A stretch of 53,772 nucleotides of DNA from Candidatus Babeliaceae bacterium (GCA_007116155.1 SKJC01000001.1:1-53772), one strand, 5' to 3'. Numbered from the stretch's first letter, positions 7,901-16,887 are shown. Numbers and translations: made by a program. Notes: generated from the sequence alone by a model not told the origin.

Positions 7901-9361
7901 TTATTGCAGAAGTTCTGTAAGGATCGTGTTAATTTGTTGCGGGTTTGCACGGCCTTGTGTTTTTGCCATTACTTGTCCGACAAAAAATCCCCAGAGTTTT
8001 GTTTTACCGTCCCGATACGCTTGTGCATTTTCAGGGTTATCTTTAATGATTTCTTCTAAGATTGCGCGCAGCTCTTCAGGGTTATCAAGCTGTTTTAGAC
8101 TCATTTCATCAACTAGTACCAATGCATCTTTACCTGTTTGTGCGATTGCTAAAAAGAGCTCTTGTGCACCACGGCTATTGATAACTCCTTCTGTTATCAA
8201 TGTTACTAATTGCGCCATTCGCTCTGGAGTAACATGGCACTCTTGCAACGAAAGTTTTTGCTCTTTGAGGTATCCTAAAAGATCGCGCAAGATCCAATTG
8301 ATGAGCAGGGGGCTTTTGCATTGAACTGATGTGGCTTCGTAATATTCGGCCAAAGCTCTGTCGTTTACAAGAATTTCGGCTTCATCGTGAGTGAGGCCAT
8401 ATGTTTGCTGTAGTCGGACTTGTTTTTCAAAAGGTAGTTCTGGCATTGTTTTGCAAATATTTTCAATCAATGTTGGATCGATGCAGACTGGAGGAAGATC
8501 GGGATCTCTGAGGTACCGATAATCAGCGGCATCTTCTTTGCTGCGCATGGCAAATGTCTTTTGCTCTTTGGTATCCCATAGGCGCGTTTCGCGTGAAATT
8601 GTTTGCCCACTTTCTAGGAGAAGAATATGTCGTTCAATTTCATATTCAATTGCATCAGTAATAAATTTAAATGAATTAATGTTTTTTAATTCGCAGCGGG
8701 TTCCTAGGTTTGGATCATCTTTTTTTCGTACAGAGATGTTTGTATCGGCCCTAAATACACCTTCTTCCATGTTTCCTGAGCAGATATCAATATACGTTAT
8801 GATACTGTGGAGCATTTTAAGGTAGGCGCGTGCTTCGTCTGTACTTTTAATGTCAGGGTGGCTAACAATTTCTAATAATGGAGAGCCTGCTCGATTTAGG
8901 TCAACAAGGCTTACGCCAGCTTGAGGCGCATGAATATTTTTTCCTGCATCTTCTTCCATGTGTATTCGTTGTAGACGGATCTGTTTAATTGATCCGTCTC
9001 CTAACCGAATTGGAACTGAGCCTTCCAGGCAGATGGGAAAAGCATCTTGCGTAACTTGATAGCCTTTTGGCAAGTCGGGATAAAAATAGTGTTTGCGTGC
9101 AAATTCGCTACGTAACGCAATAGTACAATTAGTAGCAAGTCCTGCTTTTATAGCAGCAGATACAACAGCTTTGTTTAAGACGGGTAATACCCCTGGATAG
9201 CCCGCACAAACAGGGTCGATATTTTGATTGGGTTCTTGCGATGGTCCATTTTGACTCGCGCAAAAAATTTTGCTGTTCGTATTGAGCTGAACGTGTACTT
9301 CGATTCCGATGTCAACCTGATACGAGGGGTAGCGGTCTAGAACCGATGGGTTTGTAGTCAT
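7901..9361 (-). CDS. gatB: Asp-tRNA(Asn)/Glu-tRNA(Gln) amidotransferase subunit B
   Basis: The GatB subunit phosphorylates the misacylated Glu-tRNA(Gln) or Asp-tRNA(Asn) and, with GatA and GatC, amidates it. This replaces a missing GlnRS and/or AsnRS. The N-terminus has the family pattern VDIGIEVHVQLNT, followed by the CAGYPGVLPVLN region, the PLEIVSHPDI-type signature (DLNRAGSPLLEIVSHPDI), and the GatB/YqeY helical tail from about residue 330. The 486-residue length is normal. The ATG overlaps the rng stop codon by one base (TAATG), and its AGGAG ribosome-binding site lies within the end of rng, so the two are translationally coupled. gatA and gatC are not in this window. Confidence 0.97.
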   Translation of the reverse strand: MTTNPSVLDRYPSYQVDIGIEVHVQLNTNSKIFCASQNGPSQEPNQNIDPVCAGYPGVLPVLNKAVVSAAIKAGLATNCTIALRSEFARKHYFYPDLPKGYQVTQDAFPICLEGSVPIRLGDGSIKQIRLQRIHMEEDAGKNIHAPQAGVSLVDLNRAGSPLLEIVSHPDIKSTDEARAYLKMLHSIITYIDICSGNMEEGVFRADTNISVRKKDDPNLGTRCELKNINSFKFITDAIEYEIERHILLLESGQTISRETRLWDTKEQKTFAMRSKEDAADYRYLRDPDLPPVCIDPTLIENICKTMPELPFEKQVRLQQTYGLTHDEAEILVNDRALAEYYEATSVQCKSPLLINWILRDLLGYLKEQKLSLQECHVTPERMAQLVTLITEGVINSRGAQELFLAIAQTGKDALVLVDEMSLKQLDNPEELRAILEEIIKDNPENAQAYRDGKTKLWGFFVGQVMAKTQGRANPQQINTILTELLQ

Positions 9362-10920
9362 TATGCTCCTTTTTCTGAGCTTCCTTTAGTGGGGTACATG
9401 TTATACACATTAAGACGTGAAGTATCAGTAACCGCAAGGGTGATTTTACACTGAAATTCTCGCTCTAATGTTAGTATAGCATTGTATTCTTTGTTGATAA
9501 GGAAATCGAAAATTTCTGCATGTACAGCGACGGTTATATTGCCCAGAAGCTTTTTTCTTGCAAGCATTTCATGCACTTTATGTAATATTGCAAATGCTTC
9601 ACTTTGTACTGATTTTATCTGTCCAGTACCGCTACAACAGGCACATTTGGTTGTAAGTTGTTGTTGTAGCGTTTTTCCTGAACGTTTGCGAGTCATTTGT
9701 ACAAGGCCAAATTCAGAAACACGAAGGACTACTGATTGAAATTTGTCTTTTTCTTTTAAGGATTTTTCAAACGCGCGGAATAGTTTTTGGCGGTTGCCAT
9801 GGCTTGCCATGTCAATGAAATCGATAACAATTAAACCGCCGACATTGCGCAAGCGTAATTGTCGCACAATTTCTTCGGCTGCATCGAGGTTTGTTTTGAA
9901 AATAGTCTCTTCAAGGCTTGATGAGGTACCGGTAAAACGGCTTGTATTTACGTCGATTACGGTCATTGCTTCGGTTGATTCAATAACGATTGATCCACCT
10001 GATTTTAGATAGACTTTGCTCTGTAGAGCCTGTTCTATCTGTGGTTCAATTTGAAACCGTTCAAAAAGGGGCATCGGCTCTTCGTAGCGCTGAATTTTTT
10101 GTAAATGCTCAGGGGCATGCTCTTTAATAAAATGATAAATGCTCGTTTCTATTTCTTTTGAATCGCAGATAATAGCTTCAACTGACTCATCTAAGTTGTC
10201 ACGAATTACTTGTAGGACTAAGTCGAGATCTTCGTAAACTTTTTTTACTTCACTTGTGCTATTGTATGCTTTATAGATAGATTCCCAGGTTTTAATAACG
10301 CTTGATAAATCACGAATGACCTCTTTTTCAAGGGCATCTTCGGCTGTTGTGCGAATAATGACACCCATGCCTTCGGGAAGATGTTTTTTTATAATTTCGC
10401 GTAATCTATCACGCTCTTCTGGTTGACCGATTTTTTTTGAGATACAGATACGTGGGATGTTAGGCATGAGAACAATAAAGCGCCCAGGCAGAGTAAAGCA
10501 GGTGGTAAGTTTTGCTCCTTTTTCGCCTATAGGTTCTTTACTTACCTCGACAAGAATCGGTTGCCCTTCGCGTAATATTTTTTGTATATCTGGTCGCTCT
10601 CGAGTATGTATTGTTGAAGGAAGTTCACACTGATCAGCTGCTTCAAACGAGTCATCTGGGTCATCAGCAGGATCTGTCATTTTGGTAATGGCCAGTTCTC
10701 GGTCAATTTCTGAGATATGTAAAAAGCCGGCTTTTTCTTGCCCGATTTCAACAAATGCAGTCTGAATGCCCGGTAGGATTTTTGTGACGGTCCCCCGAAA
10801 AAAGCTCCGCTCTAAGCGGTTATTTGGGATAGCATCAAAATAAATATTTTCCAATTGGTTTCGCTCAGTTATAGCGATGCGAGTTTCCCATGGAGTAGCG
10901 TTAATTAAAAATTTTTTCAT
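9361..10920 (-). CDS. rng: Ribonuclease E/G family endoribonuclease
   Basis: Single-strand-specific endoribonuclease for rRNA/tRNA maturation and mRNA decay. Order of domains: N-terminal RNase H-like strands, an S1 domain starting near residue 42 (GTVTKILPGIQTAFVEIG), the 5'-sensor region, and the DNase I-like catalytic core. The metal-binding aspartates are visible as Asp323 in VIDVNT and Asp367 in GGLIVIDFID, and a Zn-link CxxC (Cys426-Cys429) follows at CACCSGTG. At 519 residues it matches RNase G and lacks the long C-terminal degradosome scaffold of RNase E. The S1 domain carries an acidic insertion (about 82-107, with DPADDPDD). A GAGGTG ribosome-binding site precedes the ATG. It is coupled to gatB downstream. 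Confidence 0.95.
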   Translation of the reverse strand: MKKFLINATPWETRIAITERNQLENIYFDAIPNNRLERSFFRGTVTKILPGIQTAFVEIGQEKAGFLHISEIDRELAITKMTDPADDPDDSFEAADQCELPSTIHTRERPDIQKILREGQPILVEVSKEPIGEKGAKLTTCFTLPGRFIVLMPNIPRICISKKIGQPEERDRLREIIKKHLPEGMGVIIRTTAEDALEKEVIRDLSSVIKTWESIYKAYNSTSEVKKVYEDLDLVLQVIRDNLDESVEAIICDSKEIETSIYHFIKEHAPEHLQKIQRYEEPMPLFERFQIEPQIEQALQSKVYLKSGGSIVIESTEAMTVIDVNTSRFTGTSSSLEETIFKTNLDAAEEIVRQLRLRNVGGLIVIDFIDMASHGNRQKLFRAFEKSLKEKDKFQSVVLRVSEFGLVQMTRKRSGKTLQQQLTTKCACCSGTGQIKSVQSEAFAILHKVHEMLARKKLLGNITVAVHAEIFDFLINKEYNAILTLEREFQCKITLAVTDTSRLNVYNMYPTKGSSEKGA

Positions 10921-10941
10921 ATGTCACCTCAAATTCAGTAT

Positions 10942-10969
10942 ATCATAATTTTATAAAAGAACGCTACAA
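10942..10969 (-). promoter_or_regulatory. Candidate sigma70-type promoter for rng-gatB
   Basis: On the minus strand: -35 TTGTAG (10964-10969), 16-bp spacer, -10 TATGAT (10942-10947), ending 21 bp before the rng ATG. Identified by eye. Confidence 0.45.
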
Positions 10970-11113
10970 TGAAAATTTTAAAATATGAATAAATTACACA
11001 CAGGGATTGTTCATTGTAATCGGTATGGTTTTTAATAGGCTGTTTTTAAGGATTGCGTTATATTATCGCTAGATTTATTTTATGGTGCTAGGTAAAAGAT
11101 AAGGAGTTTTCGT

Positions 11114-11791
11114 ATGAAACGTATAGTATTGTTATTTTCATGTTTGGTTTTAGCTTCAGTTCCCGCATGTCGTAATAAAAAAGTAAAAAAAACATGTGTC
11201 GAGGATGCGGCGGTTGTAGTGCCTGAAGTTGCAATTGATGAAAAAGCTCCCAAGTCGTTGTTTTTAGATGAATCGTTAGAAGAGCTAGAATTACTAGATG
11301 ATGAGGTATTACAAAAGTCTTTCGAGCACGATGATGCAACGATTCGTTCTATGGTTGCGGGTGATTCATTATTTGAACACGCTGATGAAAAAGAAGCGTT
11401 AGCTGATCAGGTATGGGCGAGTCGGCGCATAGATCAGGCAAAATATGGTTTGCAATCTATTAATTTTGATTTAAATCGCTATGCAGTTCGCCCAAGTGAA
11501 CGTCAAAAACTTGAAGCAGATGCTAAGGCTGTTAAAAAGTTGACCGATCAAGGACGTACAATTGTTGTAGAAGGGCATGCGTGTCGCTATGGTGGCTCCC
11601 CTGCGTATAACATGATGCTTTCAGAAAAACGGGCAAAGGTTGTTGCTGATTATCTAATCAAGCAGGGTGTTATGGCAGATCAACTAAGAGTCGTTGGTCG
11701 AGGTAATGAAATGCCATTAGTGCTTGATGGTAGCAAGGAAATGCAAGCACCTAATCGTCGTGTTGAACTTTATCCATTAGAGCAGGTATAG
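11114..11791 (+). CDS. pal: Pal-like lipoprotein with OmpA C-terminal domain
   Basis: Anchors the outer membrane to peptidoglycan. The N-terminus is a lipoprotein signal (MKRIVLLFSCLVLASVPAC) with a lipobox ending at Cys19. Residues 20-105 are an acidic low-complexity linker. The OmpA/Pal domain starts near INFDLNRYAVRP and contains the typical VVEGHACRYGGSPAYN, LSEKRAKVVADYL, VVGRGNEMP and PNRRVEL motifs. The Arg of NRRVE and the acidic residue near EGH correspond to the known diaminopimelate-binding site. AAGGAG precedes the ATG. Length (225) is somewhat above typical Pal because of the linker. No tol genes are nearby, so the symbol is tentative. The next gene, cdd, starts at the base after its stop. 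Confidence 0.85.
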   Translation: MKRIVLLFSCLVLASVPACRNKKVKKTCVEDAAVVVPEVAIDEKAPKSLFLDESLEELELLDDEVLQKSFEHDDATIRSMVAGDSLFEHADEKEALADQVWASRRIDQAKYGLQSINFDLNRYAVRPSERQKLEADAKAVKKLTDQGRTIVVEGHACRYGGSPAYNMMLSEKRAKVVADYLIKQGVMADQLRVVGRGNEMPLVLDGSKEMQAPNRRVELYPLEQV

Positions 11792-12226
11792 ATGATTGCT
11801 CATTCAGATCTTCTTCGGTTAGAATTAGAGGCACGATCTTTTCGAGATCGTGCCTTTGTTATTCGTTCTAATCATTCCATTGGCGCTGCCGTTTTAATGT
11901 CGGATGGGCGCATCTTTGGTGGTTGTAATATTGAAAGTGTTATATCAGGCCTTGGTGTTTGTGCTGAGCGTGCGGCCCTGCAGATGGCAGTAGCGCATGG
12001 ATCGTGCCAACCTAGAGCGCTTGTAATCTATGATGATGTTTTGCTTTGGCCTTGTGGTGTTTGCTTGCAATATTTTTTGCAGTTTGTTCAGATTGATGGG
12101 ACCGATGTTGAAATTATTACGGTTGCTGCTTCCGGTGAGCGAGCACAGAAAAAACTTTCTGAATTGCTACCAAATGGGTATCAATCAGAGCATTTAGCTA
12201 AAGCATTGTTAGCGTATAAAAAATAA
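11792..12226 (+). CDS. cdd: Cytidine deaminase
   Basis: Converts cytidine or deoxycytidine to uridine or deoxyuridine in pyrimidine salvage. The zinc site is visible: C57-A-E59 (GVCAERAAL), with Glu59 as proton shuttle, and PCGVC with Cys88 and Cys91. The substrate-binding GGCNIESV around residues 43-50 corresponds to the usual N-x-E motif. The 144-residue length fits the homotetrameric class. The ATG directly follows the stop of the Pal-like gene, so the two are cotranscribed. Nucleoside salvage fits a host-dependent organism. The first codons contain a perfect hairpin (11829-11855). Confidence 0.93.
   Translation: MIAHSDLLRLELEARSFRDRAFVIRSNHSIGAAVLMSDGRIFGGCNIESVISGLGVCAERAALQMAVAHGSCQPRALVIYDDVLLWPCGVCLQYFLQFVQIDGTDVEIITVAASGERAQKKLSELLPNGYQSEHLAKALLAYKK
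11829..11855. repeat. Perfect 11-bp hairpin within the 5' end of cdd
   Basis: AGGCACGATCT (11829-11839) and AGATCGTGCCT (11845-11855) are exact reverse complements around the 5-nt loop TTTCG, followed by TTGTTATT. It covers about codons 13-22 of cdd, 40-60 nt after the Pal-like gene stop. It looks like a weak intrinsic terminator placed inside the next gene. Confidence 0.7.
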
Positions 12227-12242
12227 GCATTATTACTTATTT
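12215..12242 (-). terminator. Candidate terminator for jag-mnmE, overlapping both stop codons
   Basis: On the minus strand AAATAAG (12242-12236, including the mnmE stop) pairs with CTTATTT (12227-12221) around an 8-nt loop and continues into a T run (TTTTTTA). The stem is short and AT-rich. Only 10 bp separate the convergent cdd and mnmE stops. Confidence 0.45.
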
Positions 12243-13598
12243 GCCAACGCAAAAGGATGAAAAGACTTGATTCAATAGCTCTTCTTGTTGTTCTTTCCCT
12301 GATATGCTGTTTAATTCCGCGATGCTGTCGCTGAGGTGAAGTGATAGTATTTCATATAAGGGGGTTGGTTTTTGTGCTTCAGTGATTATGGTGGACAATG
12401 TTTTTTGTACTCGCGTAATGCTATGCATATGGCGCTGGTTAAGGGAAAACGGAAGTTCAGTTGAAGGTAGCAATTGTGTGCTCTTTGCTTCAATGAGTTT
12501 GGTCAGTTCATCAAATCCAGTTGCTTGAGTGTTAGAAATATAGAGATCAGGTTGTATGAAAGGGTTTTCTTTTGTTGTTAGGTCTGCTTTTGTTTGAATA
12601 ATAAGTAGTTTATGCCCATGTTGTTGCTGTATTGTCCTATATTCTGCTTGTAGATCATCGGGGATACGCTGTACGGTTCCATCGATGAGTAGAATCAGGA
12701 GATCAGCTTTAGCGATTTCTCGTTTTGTGCGTTTAATTCCTGCGGCTTCTATCGCATCGTCAGTGTCTCGCAATCCGGCAGTATCTACTAAGGTCCATGC
12801 AATGTTTGGTTTGGGAATAATAACTTCAATCGTGTCTCGTGTAGTTCCTGGAACAGAAGTAACTATCGCACGATCTTGGTTGCAGATTCGGTTTAAAAGA
12901 GAGGATTTTCCTGCGTTGGTGCTTCCAATGAGCACAATGCGGAGACCATTGCGTATTTGCTGTTGCATGGAAAATTGTTGTTCGGTAAGTGCTAGTTGCT
13001 GTGAAATGGAATTGAGTAGCGCTATTAGTTGTTTTTGTGGATTATATTCTTCATCTAAGAATTCAAAGCTTACTTCGCAGAGGGCTTGAGCCTGAATCAG
13101 TATTTGGGTGAGGTTGTTAATCCATGCAGAAAAACTACCATCAAGTTGTGCGAGTGCGCGTTGAATTTCTTGCGCATTCTGCGCATGTATGAGGTCCTGG
13201 ATGGCTTCAGCCTGCAGAAGTTCCATTTTACTGTTCTCGACCGCACGACGGGTAAATTCACCTCGTTCAGCCAAGCGTGCACCCGCCAGGATACACCGGT
13301 GAATAATTGCTTGTACAATATGTTGATTATTATGGCAGGTAATTTCGATGCAATCTTCGCCTGTAAAGGTCTTTGGTCCGTGCATGAGGAAGAATAGCAC
13401 CTGATCAATACAGGCTTGTTCATTTGATGTTACTGTTCCATAAGCAATGCTATGTGAAGGGCGCTCGGATAATGATGGCCCATGTACTTTGGCTATCTGG
13501 CTAACAATAGCAAATACATCCTCCCCAGAGAGTCGGATGAGTGCAATAGCTCCTGAGCCAATCGGTGTTGCTTGTGCAACAATGGTATTATTCAGCAT
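12237..13598 (-). CDS. mnmE: tRNA modification GTPase MnmE
   Basis: With MnmG, MnmE installs the (carboxymethyl)aminomethyl group at U34 of several tRNAs. The N-terminal folate-binding domain begins NNTIVAQATPIGSGAIALIR. The G domain has the P-loop GSTNAGKS (225-232), the G2/G3 region VPGTTRDT and DTAGLRDTDD, and the G4 element as QTKADL. The protein ends in CVGK, the family's C-terminal C-[ILV]-G-K motif with the functional Cys450. The 453-residue length is standard. It overlaps the end of jag by 11 nt. The order jag-mnmE is a remnant of the widespread rnpA-yidC-jag-mnmE cluster; yidC and rnpA are not here. MnmG is not in this window. Confidence 0.97.
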   Translation of the reverse strand: MLNNTIVAQATPIGSGAIALIRLSGEDVFAIVSQIAKVHGPSLSERPSHSIAYGTVTSNEQACIDQVLFFLMHGPKTFTGEDCIEITCHNNQHIVQAIIHRCILAGARLAERGEFTRRAVENSKMELLQAEAIQDLIHAQNAQEIQRALAQLDGSFSAWINNLTQILIQAQALCEVSFEFLDEEYNPQKQLIALLNSISQQLALTEQQFSMQQQIRNGLRIVLIGSTNAGKSSLLNRICNQDRAIVTSVPGTTRDTIEVIIPKPNIAWTLVDTAGLRDTDDAIEAAGIKRTKREIAKADLLILLIDGTVQRIPDDLQAEYRTIQQQHGHKLLIIQTKADLTTKENPFIQPDLYISNTQATGFDELTKLIEAKSTQLLPSTELPFSLNQRHMHSITRVQKTLSTIITEAQKPTPLYEILSLHLSDSIAELNSISGKEQQEELLNQVFSSFCVGK

Positions 13599-14367
13599 GT
13601 CCTAGGATTATTCGGTAGCCGCGCAGGGCTTTTTTAAATTCACGCTTGACAATAGTCATTAGCAAAGGAGACATGCCGCCAAAAAGGCGACGATCTTGTT
13701 CCTTGCTCTCAAGAACCGGACGAGCGAAAGTCACAAAGAGCTCTCGGCCTTTTGTGCTTAGTGTATATGGACACTCAGTCGACCGTATAATAGGTATGAG
13801 AACACCTAACTGCTTTTCTACTGCTGTTACTAGATCGGTATTCCAGCCACTCTGTTCTTTAGCAGGATCTGTTTCCTGTCTTGTTTTTTGTTCTACTATA
13901 AGTTCTGGTTGCGGTCTACTTGATAGCGATTCACGCTTTTCTGTTGCGTGCGGCTTAGTCGCAACTTTTTCTTCTTGAGGGTGTGCTTTTGGTGCTAATG
14001 CTTGGGTAAGGGAGCTTGCTGTTTCCGATGGTAGTACTCGTTTTCCTGGTGTCTGTTTTGATTGTGTTCGGGGTCTTTGGGGTTGTGCTTGTTGGATAGG
14101 CGCAGCGGGTTGTTTCTGTTTTTGCTGCGGTTTTCGTTCGATCCCTTTTTTAGGGCTTCGTTCGTGTGTGCTGTTTTTTTGTTCAGTTTTGCCTTCGCCA
14201 GGGAAGACGAGCGCTACTTTTGCTGAGCGTTTTATGAATAGACCGAAAAACTTGCGGACCGGATGTTCGAGTATGCGAACAGAAAATTCAGCAGGAGATC
14301 CTGCTTCAAGCCAGGCGCGCTGAATAGCTTTTTCTATAGAGGACGCTTCTTGTACAATTGATTTCAT
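13588..14367 (-). CDS. jag: Jag/KhpB-like RNA-binding protein with a long low-complexity linker
   Basis: 259 residues. Residues 1-55 form a Jag_N domain (EKAIQRAWLEAG, then FFGLFIKRSAKVALV, matching the usual kxGFLGlgxkxAxV). Residues 65-165 are a Pro/Gln/Lys-rich disordered linker. Residues 172-259 look like a KH-type domain: a strand with ELFVTFARPVL, then RLFGGMSPLLMTIVKREF, where GGMS sits where KH-II domains have GxxG. The C-terminal R3H domain of classical Jag is missing. KhpB/Jag proteins bind RNA and influence division or envelope synthesis in Gram-positives; here the role is inferred. Position directly before mnmE, with an 11-nt overlap, supports the call. Confidence 0.75.
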   Translation of the reverse strand: MKSIVQEASSIEKAIQRAWLEAGSPAEFSVRILEHPVRKFFGLFIKRSAKVALVFPGEGKTEQKNSTHERSPKKGIERKPQQKQKQPAAPIQQAQPQRPRTQSKQTPGKRVLPSETASSLTQALAPKAHPQEEKVATKPHATEKRESLSSRPQPELIVEQKTRQETDPAKEQSGWNTDLVTAVEKQLGVLIPIIRSTECPYTLSTKGRELFVTFARPVLESKEQDRRLFGGMSPLLMTIVKREFKKALRGYRIILGHAE

Positions 14368-14471
14368 ATAATCCCTACAATGACTGTTATAAAGAATAAT
14401 TTGATGTAGTGCGTATATTGCATGATAAGAATAGAAAGGTTATGCAGTGGCGCATACAAACAAAAAAGAAA

Positions 14472-14547
14472 TGGAGTGGGAAACGGGATTTGAACCCGCG
14501 ACCTTTGCCATGGCAAGGCAACGCTCTACCAGCTGAGCTATTCCCAC
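14472..14547 (-). tRNA. tRNA-Gly, anticodon GCC, CCA encoded
   Basis: The cloverleaf reads cleanly on the minus strand: acceptor GTGGGAA/TTCCCAC, D arm GCTC...GAGC, anticodon stem TTGCC/GGCAA with loop TTGCCAT (anticodon GCC), T arm GCGGG/CCCGT with loop TTCAAAT, discriminator T, and encoded CCA at 14474-14472. The G1-C72 pair and discriminator U fit bacterial tRNA-Gly. It stands alone, followed by a T-rich stretch. Confidence 0.97.
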
Positions 14548-14570
14548 ATATATCAAATACCATCTATAAA

Positions 14571-14598
14571 AGGGTAACACGCTCAGCATGCTTGTCAA
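14571..14598 (-). promoter_or_regulatory. Candidate promoter for tRNA-Gly
   Basis: On the minus strand: perfect -35 TTGACA (14593-14598), 16-bp spacer, -10 TACCCT (14571-14576), which keeps the key T1, A2 and T6. It lies 23 bp upstream of the mature tRNA 5' end, a spacing that leaves a short leader for RNase P. Confidence 0.55.
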
Positions 14599-14767
14599 TG
14601 CCTTTGCAGTGTTTTATATGACTCATCGTTTTTTGATAATTATGCCAGGTTTTTAAAATCTTGTAGTATGGAACAAGTTTTATTTTGTTTTTTAGCTTTT
14701 TGTATGAATTTAATAGGTTGAAGTATTGCTAGATTTTTATTAAGTGTTTTTAAGAATATGAGGGTAT

Positions 14768-15370
14768 ATGATTGATTTTTTGACGGGAAAGGTTGTTTCG
14801 GTTGGTACAAATGGTGTTGTGCTTGCCCTTTCTGGGGTTGGGTTTTCTTGTACTGTGCCTCATCCTGAGCGGTGCATTTGTGATACCGAGGTTACGCTCG
14901 CTACCTATCTGTATTGGCATGCAGAGATCGGTCCTCAACTCTTTGGATTTTTGACAACGCAAGAGCGACTTTTGTTTAGCACGTTATTGAGTGCATCTGG
15001 TGTTGGTCCGAAATTGGCTCTTGCGTTCTTGCGCGATATGGATCATGTTCAGTGTGTTCAGGCATTTATGGCTCGCGATAGCTCTGCATTAAGCCAGGTA
15101 AGTGGTGTTGGTAAAAAGAAGGCGGAAGGATTAGTTCTCGCATTGCATGACAAGATTTGTACGTTAGCAAATGAAGGGGCGTTCGGAGCATTGCAAGAAG
15201 ATGCAAAAGCTATTTCAGAAGTTTTTCAAGCGCTTACCTCTTTGGGATATGCTCAACAAGAGATACGGGCCGCGCTCGATACTGTTTTTCAAGAGCAATC
15301 TGTGGATAAGCAAACAACTCCTTATATTTTAAAGGCAGTATTAGCCCGTTTGTCTCGAATTGAAGGTTAA
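14768..15370 (+). CDS. ruvA: Holliday junction branch migration protein RuvA
   Basis: RuvA binds Holliday junctions as a tetramer and loads the RuvB motor during recombinational repair. The N-terminal OB fold starts MIDFLTGKVVSV and has the typical GVGFSC turn. Two helix-hairpin-helix motifs follow (LLSASGVGPKLALAFL near 70-87 and LSQVSGVGKKKAEGL near 107-121). The C-terminal domain III that touches RuvB ends the protein (EVFQALTSLGYAQQEIRAAL). Length 200 is normal. A GAGGG ribosome-binding site sits just before the ATG. ruvB and ruvC are not adjacent. The 220 bp upstream hold only the tRNA promoter region; I see no strong promoter for ruvA. Confidence 0.96.
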   Translation: MIDFLTGKVVSVGTNGVVLALSGVGFSCTVPHPERCICDTEVTLATYLYWHAEIGPQLFGFLTTQERLLFSTLLSASGVGPKLALAFLRDMDHVQCVQAFMARDSSALSQVSGVGKKKAEGLVLALHDKICTLANEGAFGALQEDAKAISEVFQALTSLGYAQQEIRAALDTVFQEQSVDKQTTPYILKAVLARLSRIEG

Positions 15371-15504
15371 TATACGTGTAGTTTGAAAAAACCGAAATAG
15401 TATAAATGTTTTCTCTAGTTGGCACGTATGAGCTGAAAGGTGTTTTTTGGTATGTTGTCTCACGTATCTGTTGTATCTTGCCGCTAGTTCTTTCTGAGTA
15501 GTTT

Positions 15505-16887
15505 TCACGGTTTTTTTTGATATATCTTATAGCCTGCATAGAGTAAAGGAGCGATTGCTCCTATAGCCAACAGGCTCTTTTTGTATGACTCATACCAGGG
15601 TTGATTATTTTTTTGTGGTTCATTTTGTATATTTTTTTTCTTGTCTGCTTCTTTTTTTGTCTCTTTTGTTTTTAGTCTTGCTTCTTCTAGTGCTCTTTGC
15701 CGTTCTTCTAGAGTTATCATGCTTTTTATTTCAGATAGATTATATAGTTCTTCTGCTGCATTTTGTACCATTGGGTTTTCGTCGTATCTTCCTTTCATAG
15801 CAGCGTTTTTAGCTATTGTGTATATTTCAGGAAGTTCTTCTTGTGTGTTTTTTATATGCGATATCAATGACGCCAGTAGATTAAGGCTTTTTATGCGAAT
15901 AACCCAATTACTGTTGGTGATACCAGCTTGTGCTTGTTCAAGAGCTAGTTGGTAATCTTCCGGAAAATTTTTTCTGAAGAGCATTGTCCATAAATTATTG
16001 AATATTAAATCTATAAAGTTTTCTGGATCAAGTAGTTGTTCGATTGCTTTTTGTTTAGTTTCCTCGCGCCCTTGATCTGTTTCTACAAGGATGTTCCAGA
16101 TTTGTGAAGCTTTTTCTGCCAGATCGCCGTATAAGTCAATATTTTTAACCAGAGCGATTGTAGCTGTTTTTATCTTTTTTTGTAATGACCGATTATTGAG
16201 GCTAAAACTACTTTCTAGGAGATGTTTTGCTATATCTATTATAATTTCTTTATTCCCTATATCTTGTATTTCTTGGTTTTTTTCTATAAGCAGGATTAAT
16301 TGTGTTACGAGATCTTCCCCTAATTTGGTTTCGTAAAGGTTTTTTTCTGATGCTAGCTTCATTACAAGGGGCATAGAATGTAATAGCGTAGCATAGGGAT
16401 TGGTAAGGGGCGATGAGTCTATTTTTTTGTCGATGCGAGAATTATTAACGAGCTGTTTTGCGGCTTTCGTGAAAAGCTGGATTGTTTTTGTGAGAAAGTT
16501 GTTTTCAGTGGAATAGTAATTAGTTTCATCATTGAGAAGTACAATATCAACAATTAGTCCTAGCATGCCTATGGCGATAGCTTGTCTTTTAAGATCTGTT
16601 GAACCTATATTTGTTTCGATTATCTCAAGTAGCGTTGCGTCGACTTCTTCATTGCTCAAGAAAAGAAGATCATGTGTTAAATTGAGCACATTAGTTTGAT
16701 CGCCTTCTTTTTCTGAACCTATTTTTTCGCGTATCTCTTTGATGCGGTTTTCGGGTGTTATTTCTTTAGACGATACAGTTTGTAGGGATTCATTATAGTC
16801 TTGTTCAATTTTATTGGATATTTCAGTATGAATATGTTGTGAGGTACTGAGGTACAGTAATCCTCCCCAAAAAAGTATTTGTTTCAT
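15505..16887 (-). CDS. Secreted alpha-helical protein with a C-terminal membrane anchor, function unknown
   Basis: 460 residues. The leader MKQILFWGGLLYLSTS is followed by a long helical body (about residues 25-395) with HEAT/ARM-like amphipathic helices (for example WVIRIKSLNLLASLISHI). Next comes a highly charged stretch (about 395-430, with RQRALEEARLKTKETKKEAD) and a hydrophobic C-terminal segment LLAIGAIAPLLYAGYKIY with a basic tail. A signal peptide plus a C-terminal anchor would place the helical body on the outside of the inner membrane. I recognise no family. No cysteine-rich or catalytic motif is seen. The ribosome-binding site is weak. It follows ruvA convergently and may belong to a lineage-specific set of exported proteins. 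Confidence 0.65.
   Translation of the reverse strand: MKQILFWGGLLYLSTSQHIHTEISNKIEQDYNESLQTVSSKEITPENRIKEIREKIGSEKEGDQTNVLNLTHDLLFLSNEEVDATLLEIIETNIGSTDLKRQAIAIGMLGLIVDIVLLNDETNYYSTENNFLTKTIQLFTKAAKQLVNNSRIDKKIDSSPLTNPYATLLHSMPLVMKLASEKNLYETKLGEDLVTQLILLIEKNQEIQDIGNKEIIIDIAKHLLESSFSLNNRSLQKKIKTATIALVKNIDLYGDLAEKASQIWNILVETDQGREETKQKAIEQLLDPENFIDLIFNNLWTMLFRKNFPEDYQLALEQAQAGITNSNWVIRIKSLNLLASLISHIKNTQEELPEIYTIAKNAAMKGRYDENPMVQNAAEELYNLSEIKSMITLEERQRALEEARLKTKETKKEADKKKNIQNEPQKNNQPWYESYKKSLLAIGAIAPLLYAGYKIYQKKP

Noticed and set aside
14409-14621. A 70-residue plus-strand ORF with SGKRDLNPRPLPWQG
   Set aside because: It is the well-known false translation of the antisense strand of a tRNA gene, here tRNA-Gly at 14472-14547.
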